Assembly (NCBI GenBank): GCA_018368345.1
Contig: JAGZEK010000021.1
Location: forward strand, 1-28,604
Origin: Collinsella sp.
GTDB taxonomy: Bacteria; Actinomycetota; Coriobacteriia; Coriobacteriales; Coriobacteriaceae
Direction of reading: 5' to 3'
DNA: 28,604 nucleotides
Positions 1 through 7,135 of the stretch are shown piece by piece. The stretch's first letter is position 1, and the number at the start of each line of letters is the position of its first letter. Below the pieces are notes generated by a model. It was not told the DNA's origin, ran no database searches, and was given only the letters and a program-made list of their open reading frames with translations. The position numbers and the translations under genes were made by a program.

Positions 1-240
1 GAGGTGTACCGCGTGCTCATGGACCCGAACCCCGACGGCGCCGCGCCGGAAGGCCCCGAGCTCGCGAAGATGCGCAAGGCGATGCGGGTGACTCAGAAGC
101 AGGCCGCCGAAGGGCTCGGCCTGTCCGCAGCCACACTCGGGCACCTGGAACATGGGAGACGGCGGTCGACGAAACTGGAGAGAAGGTATTACGAGCTCCT
201 GTGCGAATTGAAGGGAGCGCTCCCGCAAACTGCCTCTTGA
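1..240 (+). CDS. Small XRE-family helix-turn-helix protein, 5' end uncertain
   Basis: The frame is open from the first base of the window. The first possible start is GTG at 4, giving 78 residues, but no upstream sequence is visible, so the gene may begin outside. Residues about 20-60 (LAKMRKAMRVTQKQAAEGLG, then LSAATLGHLEHGRR) form a classical XRE/Cro HTH: helix 2 is TQKQAAEGLG and the recognition helix is SAATLGHLEHG. The C-terminal tail, KLERRYYELLCELKGALPQTAS, is short and helical. No enzymatic domain is attached, so this is probably a stand-alone DNA-binding protein or an antitoxin-like regulator. Its last 76 bases and the next 23 non-coding bases recur almost identically in inverted orientation at the right end of the window. 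Confidence 0.6.
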   Translation, partial: EVYRVLMDPNPDGAAPEGPELAKMRKAMRVTQKQAAEGLGLSAATLGHLEHGRRRSTKLERRYYELLCELKGALPQTAS

Positions 241-268
241 CAACTTATAGGAGCGTCGGTTTTATTTT
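165..268 (+). repeat. Left arm of a long inverted repeat (HTH gene 3' end plus flank)
   Basis: Positions 165-263 match the reverse complement of 28506-28604 with only three substitutions, all inside the coding part. The 23 bases after the stop codon (241-263) are identical in both copies. Similarity fades a few bases beyond a T-rich stretch. The right copy runs to the window edge, so the true repeat may be longer. Confidence 0.9.
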
Positions 269-363
269 TACTAAATGCGGTGTGGTGGGAGATTGGCGAT
301 TCATCGTAGTAAACCGGCATAGTTTTGTTCACAGCGGCCTAGCCGCGCGCCCAAGCGCGGGGA

Positions 364-387
364 CGGCGGGGCATTTTTGCCCCGCCG
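364..387 (-). terminator. Strong hairpin downstream of the Ech operon
   Basis: A perfect 9-bp GC-only stem (364-372 pairing with 379-387) with a 6-nt loop lies 15 bases past the echF stop codon. No U-tract follows on the minus strand, so it may be an imperfect terminator or a 3' mRNA-stabilising hairpin. Positions 241-402 otherwise contain no gene I can support. Confidence 0.5.
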
Positions 388-402
388 GCCCCTATTTCAG
401 CG

Positions 403-744
403 CTATTCCGGCTTGGTTTCCACCGTGGGAGTCTTGTCCGCCGCAACTGGGGTGCGGGCGGTGTCCATACTCAGGCAGTGCTTGGGGCAGCTTTCGATGC
501 ATTCGCCACACACCACGCAGGCGTACGGGTCGATCGACCAGGTGCCGCCCTTGCGATCGACCGCCAGCGCACCCGCCGGGCAGCGACGTGCGCACATGCC
601 GCAGCAAATGCACACGTCCATGTCGTTAACGATATGCCCGCGCAGGCGCTCGGGTGCCGCGAGCTTCTCCTGCGGATAGCACACCGTTACCGGCTGCTTG
701 ACCATAGAGCCCAAGGCCGTCTTGGCAAATGTCAGTAAACTCAT
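403..744 (-). CDS. echF: Ech-type hydrogenase 2x[4Fe-4S] ferredoxin subunit (EchF/HycF/NuoI-like)
   Basis: This 113-residue polyferredoxin subunit would carry electrons from ferredoxin to the small subunit on the cytoplasmic arm of the complex. It has two complete cluster motifs: C45-x2-C48-x2-C51-x3-C55-P and C76-x2-C79-x2-C82-x3-C86-P. The N-terminus has the hydrophobic, basic character typical of EchF and NuoI. It is the last gene of the operon and starts 7 bp after the stop of the large-subunit gene. A purine-rich AAAGGTAGG lies upstream of the ATG. The C-terminal tail (about residues 95-113) is Thr/Pro/Ala-rich and probably disordered. HycF/HyfH of formate hydrogenlyase is the alternative family, but no formate dehydrogenase gene is nearby. 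Confidence 0.85.
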   Translation of the reverse strand: MSLLTFAKTALGSMVKQPVTVCYPQEKLAAPERLRGHIVNDMDVCICCGMCARRCPAGALAVDRKGGTWSIDPYACVVCGECIESCPKHCLSMDTARTPVAADKTPTVETKPE

Positions 745-751
745 GCCGCGC

Positions 752-1840
752 CTACCTTTCCGTGCAGCTAATGCAGGGGTCGATGGTCAGGATAATCATG
801 GGCACGTTGGCAAGGAGCACGCCCTGCAGCGCATGCGTCAGACCCGCCAGGTTCTGCGACGTCGGCGTGCGCACGCGGAAACGGTCCAGGTTCTTGGTGC
901 CGTTGCCGCGCACATAGTAGTACGCCTCGCCGCGCGGCTGCTCAATCACAACCTCGCCGCGCGCGCCGTCGGCCGGCGTAAGCTTGGTGCGCCCGCCGAT
1001 GCCGTCGTGCGGAATCTTGTCCACAAGTTCCTTGATAATGTCCATGGCCTGCGTGACCTCGGCGCAACGCACCTGGCAGCGGGCATAGCAGTCGCCGTCG
1101 GTCACCACGATGGGCTCAAACGCGGCCAAGTCCGCATAGGCACCGTCGCCGAACATACGCACGTCGTAATCCACGCCCGAGGCGCGACCGAACGGCCCGA
1201 CCATCGAAAGATCCAGCGCGTCCTTCTTGCTGATCACGCCCACGCCATGCAAGCGCTCGCCGCAGCTGGCATCATCTAAAAACGTATGCACCAGGGCCTC
1301 GTAGTCGGGGCGCATGGCATCGAGCGTCTGGACGATTCCCGCCAACTCGGAGTCCTCGATATCGTGCTTAAGGCCGCCGATCTCGTTGATCGACAGAATC
1401 ACGCGACCACCGCAGGTGCTCTCGAAAATCTTGAGAATCTGCTCGCGCAGGGTCCACGAACGATAGAACAGCGCCTCAAAACCAAAGGCATCGGCGAGCA
1501 GGCCCAGCCACAGCAAATGCGAGTGGATACGCGACAGCTCGTGCAAAATGGTGCGGATATACTGCACGCGTCCAGACACCTCGATGTCGAGCATGCGCTC
1601 GCAGGCGCTGGCGTAGCCGCAGCTATGGCCCACGGCGCAGATGCCACAGATGCGCTCGGCGATGTAGCCAAACTGATGCATGTCGCGCTTTTCGGTGAGC
1701 TTCTCGAGCCCGCGGTGCACAAAACCGATCTGCGGAATTGCCTCGATAACGCGGTCGTCCTCGATCACTAGGTCCAGATGAAGCGGCTCGGGCAGCACCG
1801 GGTGCTGCGGGCCAAACGGAATAACGGAGCGATGCGCCAT
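752..1840 (-). CDS. echE: Ech-type [NiFe] hydrogenase large (catalytic) subunit
   Basis: This 362-residue group 4 large subunit, homologous to EchE, HycE and NuoD, would reduce protons to H2 at a NiFe(CN)2CO centre. Both nickel-ligand motifs are visible: RICGICAVGH (C65, C68, H72) and DPCISC (C356, C359). The protein ends at DPCISCTER, with no C-terminal extension beyond the usual endopeptidase cleavage point, so it would not need maturation by a HycI-type protease. Intact L1 and L2 motifs separate it from NuoD and from inactive Mbh/Mbx-like relatives. It begins 5 bp after the echD stop, with AAGGAGG upstream. Hyp maturation genes are not in this window. Confidence 0.93.
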   Translation of the reverse strand: MAHRSVIPFGPQHPVLPEPLHLDLVIEDDRVIEAIPQIGFVHRGLEKLTEKRDMHQFGYIAERICGICAVGHSCGYASACERMLDIEVSGRVQYIRTILHELSRIHSHLLWLGLLADAFGFEALFYRSWTLREQILKIFESTCGGRVILSINEIGGLKHDIEDSELAGIVQTLDAMRPDYEALVHTFLDDASCGERLHGVGVISKKDALDLSMVGPFGRASGVDYDVRMFGDGAYADLAAFEPIVVTDGDCYARCQVRCAEVTQAMDIIKELVDKIPHDGIGGRTKLTPADGARGEVVIEQPRGEAYYYVRGNGTKNLDRFRVRTPTSQNLAGLTHALQGVLLANVPMIILTIDPCISCTER

Positions 1841-1845
1841 GGACC

Positions 1846-2556
1846 TTACGCCTCCTTTTTCTGCTTGTCGCGGGCGGCCTTGGCGGCAAGCGCCGCGCGG
1901 ACCTTGGCCGCTTTCTCGGGATCTATGGCGGCGAGCTTTGCCTCCATCTCGGCAGCTTTAAGCGCAGCCTTGGCAGCGACCTCATCGTGCTGAGCATCGG
2001 AGCCGGCAGCCGCAGCGGGCTGAGCGACGGCAGCGCCCACAGCATCGCCAGCGCCTTCCCCTGCAGCAGCCGCGGCGGCGACGGCCTTCTCGGCAGCGGC
2101 CTTGCGCGCCTTGGCTTCGGCGGCGGCACGGACCTTCATGGCCTTCTCGCGCGCAGCCTTCACCTCGGGCGTGATAACGCTCATGGGTTCGACAGTCGAG
2201 ACCTGGTAGAAAAAGCCCTTAAAGTCGATCTGCATGTCGGTGATGGCAAGGCCAAACAGGTCGTGTGCTTCGTTTTCAAACGGGAATACCGCCGGATAGT
2301 ACGAGCTGACGGACGGAATCTCCTGATACTGGTCGATGCCCTCAACCACCAGGTTCTCAATCGCATAGCTGCCGTCCTGCGCAATATGCTCCTGAGCAGC
2401 ACGAACGTTGATAAACGTATAGACCAAGCGATACGAGCCGTCGTCGACGTTGCGTTCAGCGTGCATTTGCACAAAGCGTGCGCCGACGCCCTTAAGCGCC
2501 TGGACATGCGACAGGAGCTCCTCGATCCCGACGGTGGTATAGATAGCCTTTTGCAT
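1846..2556 (-). CDS. echD: Ech-type hydrogenase NuoC-like subunit with a long Ala/Lys-rich tail
   Basis: The first ~125 of 236 residues form the NuoC/EchD/HycE-N fold, with the family signature YPAVFPFENEAHDLFGL at about residues 87-103. This subunit joins the large subunit to the Fe-S arm. From about residue 130 the protein is an unusual ~105-residue extension of Ala, Lys and Glu (for example AAREKAMKVRAAAEAKARKAAAEKA in the reading of the region), predicted to be helical or disordered. Typical EchD and NuoC proteins of this kind lack such a tail. The ATG overlaps the stop of echC by one base (TAATG), so the two are translationally coupled, and AGGAGG sits inside the end of echC. Confidence 0.85.
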   Translation of the reverse strand: MQKAIYTTVGIEELLSHVQALKGVGARFVQMHAERNVDDGSYRLVYTFINVRAAQEHIAQDGSYAIENLVVEGIDQYQEIPSVSSYYPAVFPFENEAHDLFGLAITDMQIDFKGFFYQVSTVEPMSVITPEVKAAREKAMKVRAAAEAKARKAAAEKAVAAAAAAGEGAGDAVGAAVAQPAAAAGSDAQHDEVAAKAALKAAEMEAKLAAIDPEKAAKVRAALAAKAARDKQKKEA

Positions 2557-3110
2557 TACTCGGCCTCCTTTGCAGCGGCGGTCGCGTCGCCGGCCTCCGC
2601 AGCAGCCACAAACCCGTCCTCGCCCAGCTCAACGCCACCGTCCCAGGTAGCGGCACCGCCCACGGTGAGCGGATCGCCGCCGGCGCGCATCACGGCCTCC
2701 TTCTGGTCCAGGATGCCACACGCCTCCACGATGGCATCGATCACCGTCTCGGGGCGAATGGCGCACCCGGGCGCGTACACGTCCACGGGAATCGCGCGGT
2801 CCACGCCGCCGATCACGTTGTAGGCATCGCGGAACACGCCGCCCGAACACGCGCAGATGCCGCACGCCACCACGCACTTGGGCTCGAGCATCTGGTTGTA
2901 GATCTGGCGCACGACAGGCAGGTTCTGGGCATTGACCGACCCCGTCACCAAAAAGATATCCGCATGCTTGGGGTTGCCGGTGTTGACCACGCCAAAGCGC
3001 TCCGCATCGAACAGCGGCGTGAGCGAGGCCAGCACCTCGATATCGCATCCGTTGCAGCTCGAACCGTCGTAATGAATAACCCACGGCGAGCGCGACATTT
3101 TATGATCCAT
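2556..3110 (-). CDS. echC: Ech-type hydrogenase small subunit (EchC/HycG/NuoB-like)
   Basis: This 184-residue subunit carries the proximal [4Fe-4S] cluster that feeds the NiFe site. Visible ligands are C19 and C22 (SSCNGC), C83 (or the nearby C86/C88) in VACGICACSGG, and C116 in APGC; the PGC motif is characteristic of group 4 small subunits and NuoB. Residues from about 150 to the end diverge into an acidic, Ala-rich tail ending AAEAGDATAAAKEAE. ATG 3110 has AGGAGG 8 bases upstream. The gene starts 12 bp after the echAB stop and overlaps echD by one base. Confidence 0.9.
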   Translation of the reverse strand: MDHKMSRSPWVIHYDGSSCNGCDIEVLASLTPLFDAERFGVVNTGNPKHADIFLVTGSVNAQNLPVVRQIYNQMLEPKCVVACGICACSGGVFRDAYNVIGGVDRAIPVDVYAPGCAIRPETVIDAIVEACGILDQKEAVMRAGGDPLTVGGAATWDGGVELGEDGFVAAAEAGDATAAAKEAE

Positions 3111-3122
3111 GGATGCCGCCTC

Positions 3123-6005
3123 CTAAATAAATACGTCGACGAGGATGGGCATAAGGTTGAGCAGGCCAAACACCAGCGCCACGCCCCATCCGAGCCTAAA
3201 GCAGCTGCGCCAGGTGCTGCGTGCGAAGGTGTTGTCGATCAGGACCTCGACAAAATACGTCGCGGCCATCACGACCGGGGCTACGACCCAGCTCACCGGG
3301 TTGTCCCAGACAAAGAACATGCCCACCCACATCAAAAACAGCACGGTCTCGCACCAGTGCATAAGGGTCATCTTGGCCAGCGTGCCGCCGCTCATCTCGG
3401 TGGCGACGCCCTGGACAATCTCCTGATGCGCGTGATGCGAGTACGAAAGATCGAACGGTGACTTGCGCAGCTTGATGGTGAGCACCGCGAGCAGCGCGAG
3501 GAAAATAGGCGCGCTGTACACGATGATGGGGGCCGACTGCCCCGTCACGGCAATGGAATCGAAGCTATCGGTGGCAAGGTACAGGCCCACGCTCATCAGC
3601 AGAACGGCGGGCTCGTAACTCATGACCTGCAGCAGCTCGCGGTCGGCGCCGACCTGGGCAAACGGGCTTTGCGTCGAGGCGGACGCCAGCACCACAAAGA
3701 TCGCGGCGAGCGTAACCATAAAGGCGCACAACAGCGTGTTGGAACCCGACACAAAGATGCCGCCGCCCACCACGGTAAAGATGAGCGCGCACGCCATGTA
3801 GGTATCGTCCATGGTGTTTACGCTGGCAGGGGCTTTGCGCAGCAGCTTGGCAACGTCGTAGAAGGGCTGCAGCAGACGCGGCCCCACGCGACCCTGCATG
3901 CGAGCGGACAGCTTGCGGTCAAGGCCGTCAATCAAACCGCCCACAAGCGGCGCCAGCAAGGCAAACGCCACGGTACCAATAAAAATGCCCACGACGCCCG
4001 AGCCTTCGAAATACTTGCCGCGCAGCACCGAGGGCGCACTCATGGCAAGCCGCTCGGGCCCAATCCACGCGCAGCACAGCAGCGCAAACAAGATAATGCT
4101 GCAGCACACGACGCTACCCGCGGGGCCAATACGCTTCTCGCCAAGGGCGTCCTCCGAGTACCAATTGCGCTTTTCGGCCTTTACCTCGTGTCCCATCGAG
4201 CCGCGGAAATGACGGTAGTTCTCGGTTCCAACGCCCGAAAGGTACACGTTGACGTGCGGCTTATTGCTCACGCGGAACGACGTCAGCAGCACCACGGCGA
4301 TAAAAGCCACGATAACCACCATCAGATACATGGCGTCCTTGCCAATAACGTACGGCACGCGGCCAAACACCATGGCCAAGTAAGGCGACACCAGACCGCT
4401 CGAGATAACCGGGAACGCCACGCAGCACAGAATCAGCAGCGCGGCGATGGTGTTGAGCGCCATCCATTCGGTCTTATGGACATTAACCTCAACGTTTTGA
4501 GCCGTGGGGTCGACGCCCGAAAGCTTGGCAAGCCACTTGCCCCAGAAGAAGAACGTCGCGGCCGAGCCAAAGGCAAGCACCATGATCATGAGCACGTTGC
4601 CGGTCTGCGCAAACGCCACCAGGGCACCCCACTTGGACACGAGCATGCCAAACGGCGCCACAAACATGCCCATGATGCCCAGCATCATCAGACGCGTCAG
4701 GTGCGGCATGCGGCTGAACATACCGTCCATGTCCTCGATATTGCGGCTGCCGATATGATGCTCGGCCGTGCCCACGCACAGGAACAGCAGCGACTTTGCC
4801 ACCGTGTGAAACAGAATCAGGAAGATGGCCGCCCATACGGCCTCGGGCGCGCCGACACCCAAGCAGGCACTGATGAGGCCCAAGTTGGAAATGGTGGAGT
4901 ACGCGAGCACGCGCTTGGCATTGCTCTGCGAGATGGCCATAAGGGCAGCGAGCAAAAACGTGATGGCGCCCACGCTCGTGACCATAAAGCCGGTCACGGG
5001 ATAGATGGCATAGAGCGGGCTCAGCTTGACCATTAGGAACACGCCGGCTTTGACCATGGTTGACGAGTGCAGCAGGGCGCTCGTGGGCGTGGGGGCAACC
5101 ATGGCGCCGAGCAGCCACGTGTGGAACGGCATCTGTGCGGCCTTGGTGAGTGCGGCGAGCGACAGCAGAATGACCGGCATCACCAGCAGCGCGGATTGCG
5201 CGGTTCCGGAGCCGGAAAGCTCGATCATGCCCGAGATGGTCAGCGGCATGCCGTTAACGTGCAGGAACATAAGGCCCGCCAAAAACGCGATGCCGCCCAG
5301 CATGTTAAGGATGATCTGGGTGAAGGCGTTCTTGATGGCCTCGGGCGTGCGCGTGTAGCCAATCATAAGGAACGAGCACACGGTGGTGATTTCCCAGCCG
5401 CAGAACAGCCACTCAAGGTTGTCGCTCGTCACGATGACGAACATGGCCGAGAGGAACAGGAACATAAGCGCCAGGAACTGCGGGCGACGGTCGGGTGCGG
5501 TCTGCCCGCGCAGCGCGGCCTCGTGCTCATCGTGCGCTTGGAAGTCCTTCATGTAGCCCAGGGCGTAGATACAGATAAGGCTGCCGACAATGCCGACGGC
5601 GAGGACCATGATCACGCTCATGTAATCCAGGTAGAGCGGCGTCGCCGTGACGGCTTCGGCCGCGGGCAGCGTCATGGTCGCAAAGGCAACGGAGCCCACC
5701 AGCTGCACCACGCCGAGCACCGTGGTGAGCGCGTTCCTATATTTGTACGCGTTGTACAGGATGACGGCGCACAGGATGACATCGATAGCGGAGCTGATGA
5801 TCGAGAGCACATGCGAGGTGCCGGGGGCAACCTCAAAGCTCTGCGGACCCGTGCCAAAAAACATGACGGCGACTACAACTGTCACCGCCATAATAATGCC
5901 GGAGCCTATGAGCCCCACCGCATCGCGGGCGCGGTCACCGCGCGCGAGCAGCATGCCCAGCGCCGGTACCAGCGGAAACAGGGTAAGGAAATACAATAGC
6001 GTCAT
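3123..6005 (-). CDS. echAB: Fused EchA-EchB membrane subunit of an energy-converting hydrogenase
   Basis: This single 960-residue ORF covers two normally separate membrane subunits. Residues ~1-640 are NuoL/EchA-like (MrpD-type ion-translocating antiporter module): a conserved Glu in LFCGWEITTVCSFLMIGY, and the signature KAAQMPFHTWLLGAM followed by APTPTSALLHSSTMVKAG. Residues ~668-960 are NuoH/EchB-like: LSARMQGRVGPRLLQPFYDVAKLL and KLRKSPFDLSYSHHAHQEIV, the quinone-site-related loop of NuoH family proteins. The junction (~590-667) is a soluble linker with NWYSEDALGEKR. The frame is open throughout, so this is a fusion and not an artefact of a missed stop. ATG 6005 follows GGGGGAG with normal spacing. 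As first gene of the operon it gives the order AB-C-D-E-F. It should sit in the cytoplasmic membrane and pump H+ or Na+. Confidence 0.9.
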   Translation of the reverse strand: MTLLYFLTLFPLVPALGMLLARGDRARDAVGLIGSGIIMAVTVVVAVMFFGTGPQSFEVAPGTSHVLSIISSAIDVILCAVILYNAYKYRNALTTVLGVVQLVGSVAFATMTLPAAEAVTATPLYLDYMSVIMVLAVGIVGSLICIYALGYMKDFQAHDEHEAALRGQTAPDRRPQFLALMFLFLSAMFVIVTSDNLEWLFCGWEITTVCSFLMIGYTRTPEAIKNAFTQIILNMLGGIAFLAGLMFLHVNGMPLTISGMIELSGSGTAQSALLVMPVILLSLAALTKAAQMPFHTWLLGAMVAPTPTSALLHSSTMVKAGVFLMVKLSPLYAIYPVTGFMVTSVGAITFLLAALMAISQSNAKRVLAYSTISNLGLISACLGVGAPEAVWAAIFLILFHTVAKSLLFLCVGTAEHHIGSRNIEDMDGMFSRMPHLTRLMMLGIMGMFVAPFGMLVSKWGALVAFAQTGNVLMIMVLAFGSAATFFFWGKWLAKLSGVDPTAQNVEVNVHKTEWMALNTIAALLILCCVAFPVISSGLVSPYLAMVFGRVPYVIGKDAMYLMVVIVAFIAVVLLTSFRVSNKPHVNVYLSGVGTENYRHFRGSMGHEVKAEKRNWYSEDALGEKRIGPAGSVVCCSIILFALLCCAWIGPERLAMSAPSVLRGKYFEGSGVVGIFIGTVAFALLAPLVGGLIDGLDRKLSARMQGRVGPRLLQPFYDVAKLLRKAPASVNTMDDTYMACALIFTVVGGGIFVSGSNTLLCAFMVTLAAIFVVLASASTQSPFAQVGADRELLQVMSYEPAVLLMSVGLYLATDSFDSIAVTGQSAPIIVYSAPIFLALLAVLTIKLRKSPFDLSYSHHAHQEIVQGVATEMSGGTLAKMTLMHWCETVLFLMWVGMFFVWDNPVSWVVAPVVMAATYFVEVLIDNTFARSTWRSCFRLGWGVALVFGLLNLMPILVDVFI

Positions 6006-6052
6006 ACCATCACTCCCCCATGCAAAAACGCTGCAATTGTTTAACGTTATAG

Positions 6053-6062
6053 CTCAATTGAG
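6053..6062. promoter_or_regulatory. Perfect 10-bp palindrome CTCAATTGAG upstream of the Ech operon
   Basis: CTCAATTGAG lies about 50 bp upstream of the echAB start codon, with a second CAATTG at about 6034-6039 closer to the gene. This could be an operator for the hydrogenase operon. I see no convincing -35/-10 pair around it. The gap 6006-6253 otherwise holds nothing I can identify. Confidence 0.25.
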
Positions 6063-6253
6063 GAGTAGCGGCGGCAGGTTTTCGGTCAACTGGGGAGTTT
6101 TAGTCGTACAGGGCAAGGGCGCGTCCGCTTTGGAGCAGAGAGGCGACGCTCCCCTATCGCAGCGACAGGCGCGCGGGCCACTGCGCGCGGTTTATTGGCC
6201 ACTTTGGAGAATGTCCCGATAGGCTCGCGCTGGTCCAAAAAGTTGGCGCGGCA

Positions 6254-6278
6254 AGAAAAATGCGCCCCCGTGGGCGCA
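6254..6278 (-). terminator. Intrinsic terminator of the orphan HTH gene
   Basis: On the minus strand, a 7-bp stem TGCGCCC/GGGCGCA (6261-6267 with 6272-6278) and a 4-nt loop are followed directly by TTTTTC. It begins about 13 bases after the stop codon of the 6291-6695 gene and separates that gene from the Ech operon. Confidence 0.75.
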
Positions 6279-6290
6279 CCATCCCGTTTG

Positions 6291-6695
6291 CTATTCCGCC
6301 TTTTTAACGCGCGGCTTGCGACCGCGCGGCTTATCGACCAGTGCGGACTCACCGCTCTCGCGGTACTGACGGCACCAAGCCTTGACCGAAGACTCGCTGG
6401 GAATCTTGTGTTTGATCATGGCCTCGCGAACCGTTAAGCCGTTTTCCAAGCGGTCCTTGACCACGGCGAGCTTAACTTCGTACGAATAGGTGTGATGATG
6501 CGAACCGGCGTTGAGAACGGCGTCGGCACCGCCCACAGCATACGCGCGGGCCCACTGACGAGCCGTGGCCTGGGGAATGCCAAGCTCCGCGGCGAGGGCG
6601 CGATGACCGACCCCCTCTTGGAGGATCTCGACGGCGCGCTGTCTAACCTCGGGCGCATGCGTGCGAGTCCTAGTTGCTTCCGACATACCTGCCAC
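6291..6695 (-). CDS. Orphan two-HTH protein resembling IS150/IS3 OrfA (InsJ-like)
   Basis: The protein has up to 134 residues with two homologous HTH units: residues ~15-50 (VRQRAVEILQEGVGHRALAA, then ELGIPQATARQWARAY) and ~70-115 (YEVKLAVVKDRLENGLTVRE with KHKIPSESSVKAWCRQY). This is the arrangement of IS150-type OrfA. It ends in PRGRKPRVKK, an AT-hook-like basic tail, instead of the coiled coil that OrfA uses to meet OrfB. No OrfB transposase frame, terminal inverted repeats or target duplication are visible. It has its own promoter and terminator, so a domesticated DNA-binding protein is as likely as an IS remnant. GTG 6695 (AAGG upstream) and ATG 6686 (AAGAAG upstream) are both possible starts. 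Confidence 0.65.
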   Translation of the reverse strand: MAGMSEATRTRTHAPEVRQRAVEILQEGVGHRALAAELGIPQATARQWARAYAVGGADAVLNAGSHHHTYSYEVKLAVVKDRLENGLTVREAMIKHKIPSESSVKAWCRQYRESGESALVDKPRGRKPRVKKAE

Positions 6696-6736
6696 TTCTT
6701 AGCCTTAACCGTTAATCTGCTTTCTTACGTGCAAGT

Positions 6737-6765
6737 TAGATAGTAGCATTTTACTGTTTGCTCAA
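6737..6765 (-). promoter_or_regulatory. Sigma70-type promoter of the orphan HTH gene
   Basis: On the minus strand, TTGAGC (6765-6760) and TATCTA (6742-6737) are separated by exactly 17 bp in a locally AT-rich stretch about 40 bp upstream of the start codon. The remainder of the 6696-7020 gap is AT-richer than its surroundings and holds no convincing gene; a 76-codon frame at 6880-7110 lacks a ribosome-binding site and overlaps the next terminator. Confidence 0.5.
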
Positions 6766-7020
6766 AGCAGTTAATTAAAGTAGACGCGGCGTTATCTGGG
6801 CATTTGGCACCAAATTACGACATTTCTTTATCGATTATTTACGCTGGTAGCTGACTCGCAGCTAATCGTCATTCGCTTGTCAACAAAATTGGCATCTCTT
6901 TATGTCCTTTGGTATAGAGGATATAGTTATTAACCCCTCCCCCAATAATTTTGAGTGATCTGCGAGACAGTAGACGTCCTCACTCCTCATGATTACCGCG
7001 CATTGCCATCCACCGGAGCA

Positions 7021-7060
7021 AAACAAAAAGGGCGGGACCTGCTGCGCTTGCAGGCCCCGC
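7021..7060 (-). terminator. Intrinsic terminator of the OYE-type reductase gene
   Basis: On the minus strand an 11-bp stem with one G-U pair (7060-7050 with 7042-7032) and a 7-nt loop are followed by CCTTTTTGTTTTG. It lies about 75 bp beyond the reductase stop codon. Confidence 0.85.
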
Positions 7061-7135
7061 ACCGATTGACACCCGACGGGACATAGCCGGGCGAGACGGA
7101 TCCGTGCCACCGTCCCGCCTGGCCGCGATGTTCAA

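Noticed and set aside
3669..5036. 455-codon plus-strand frame
   Set aside because: It is antisense to echAB, with Arg/His/Gln-rich composition typical of a shadow frame.
403..6005. Formate hydrogenlyase operon
   Set aside because: No formate dehydrogenase (fdhF), HycB-type partner or FhlA-type regulator is present; gene order and subunit count fit Ech better.
6880..7110. 76-codon minus-strand frame
   Set aside because: No ribosome-binding site, it overlaps the reductase terminator, and no recognisable protein features are seen.
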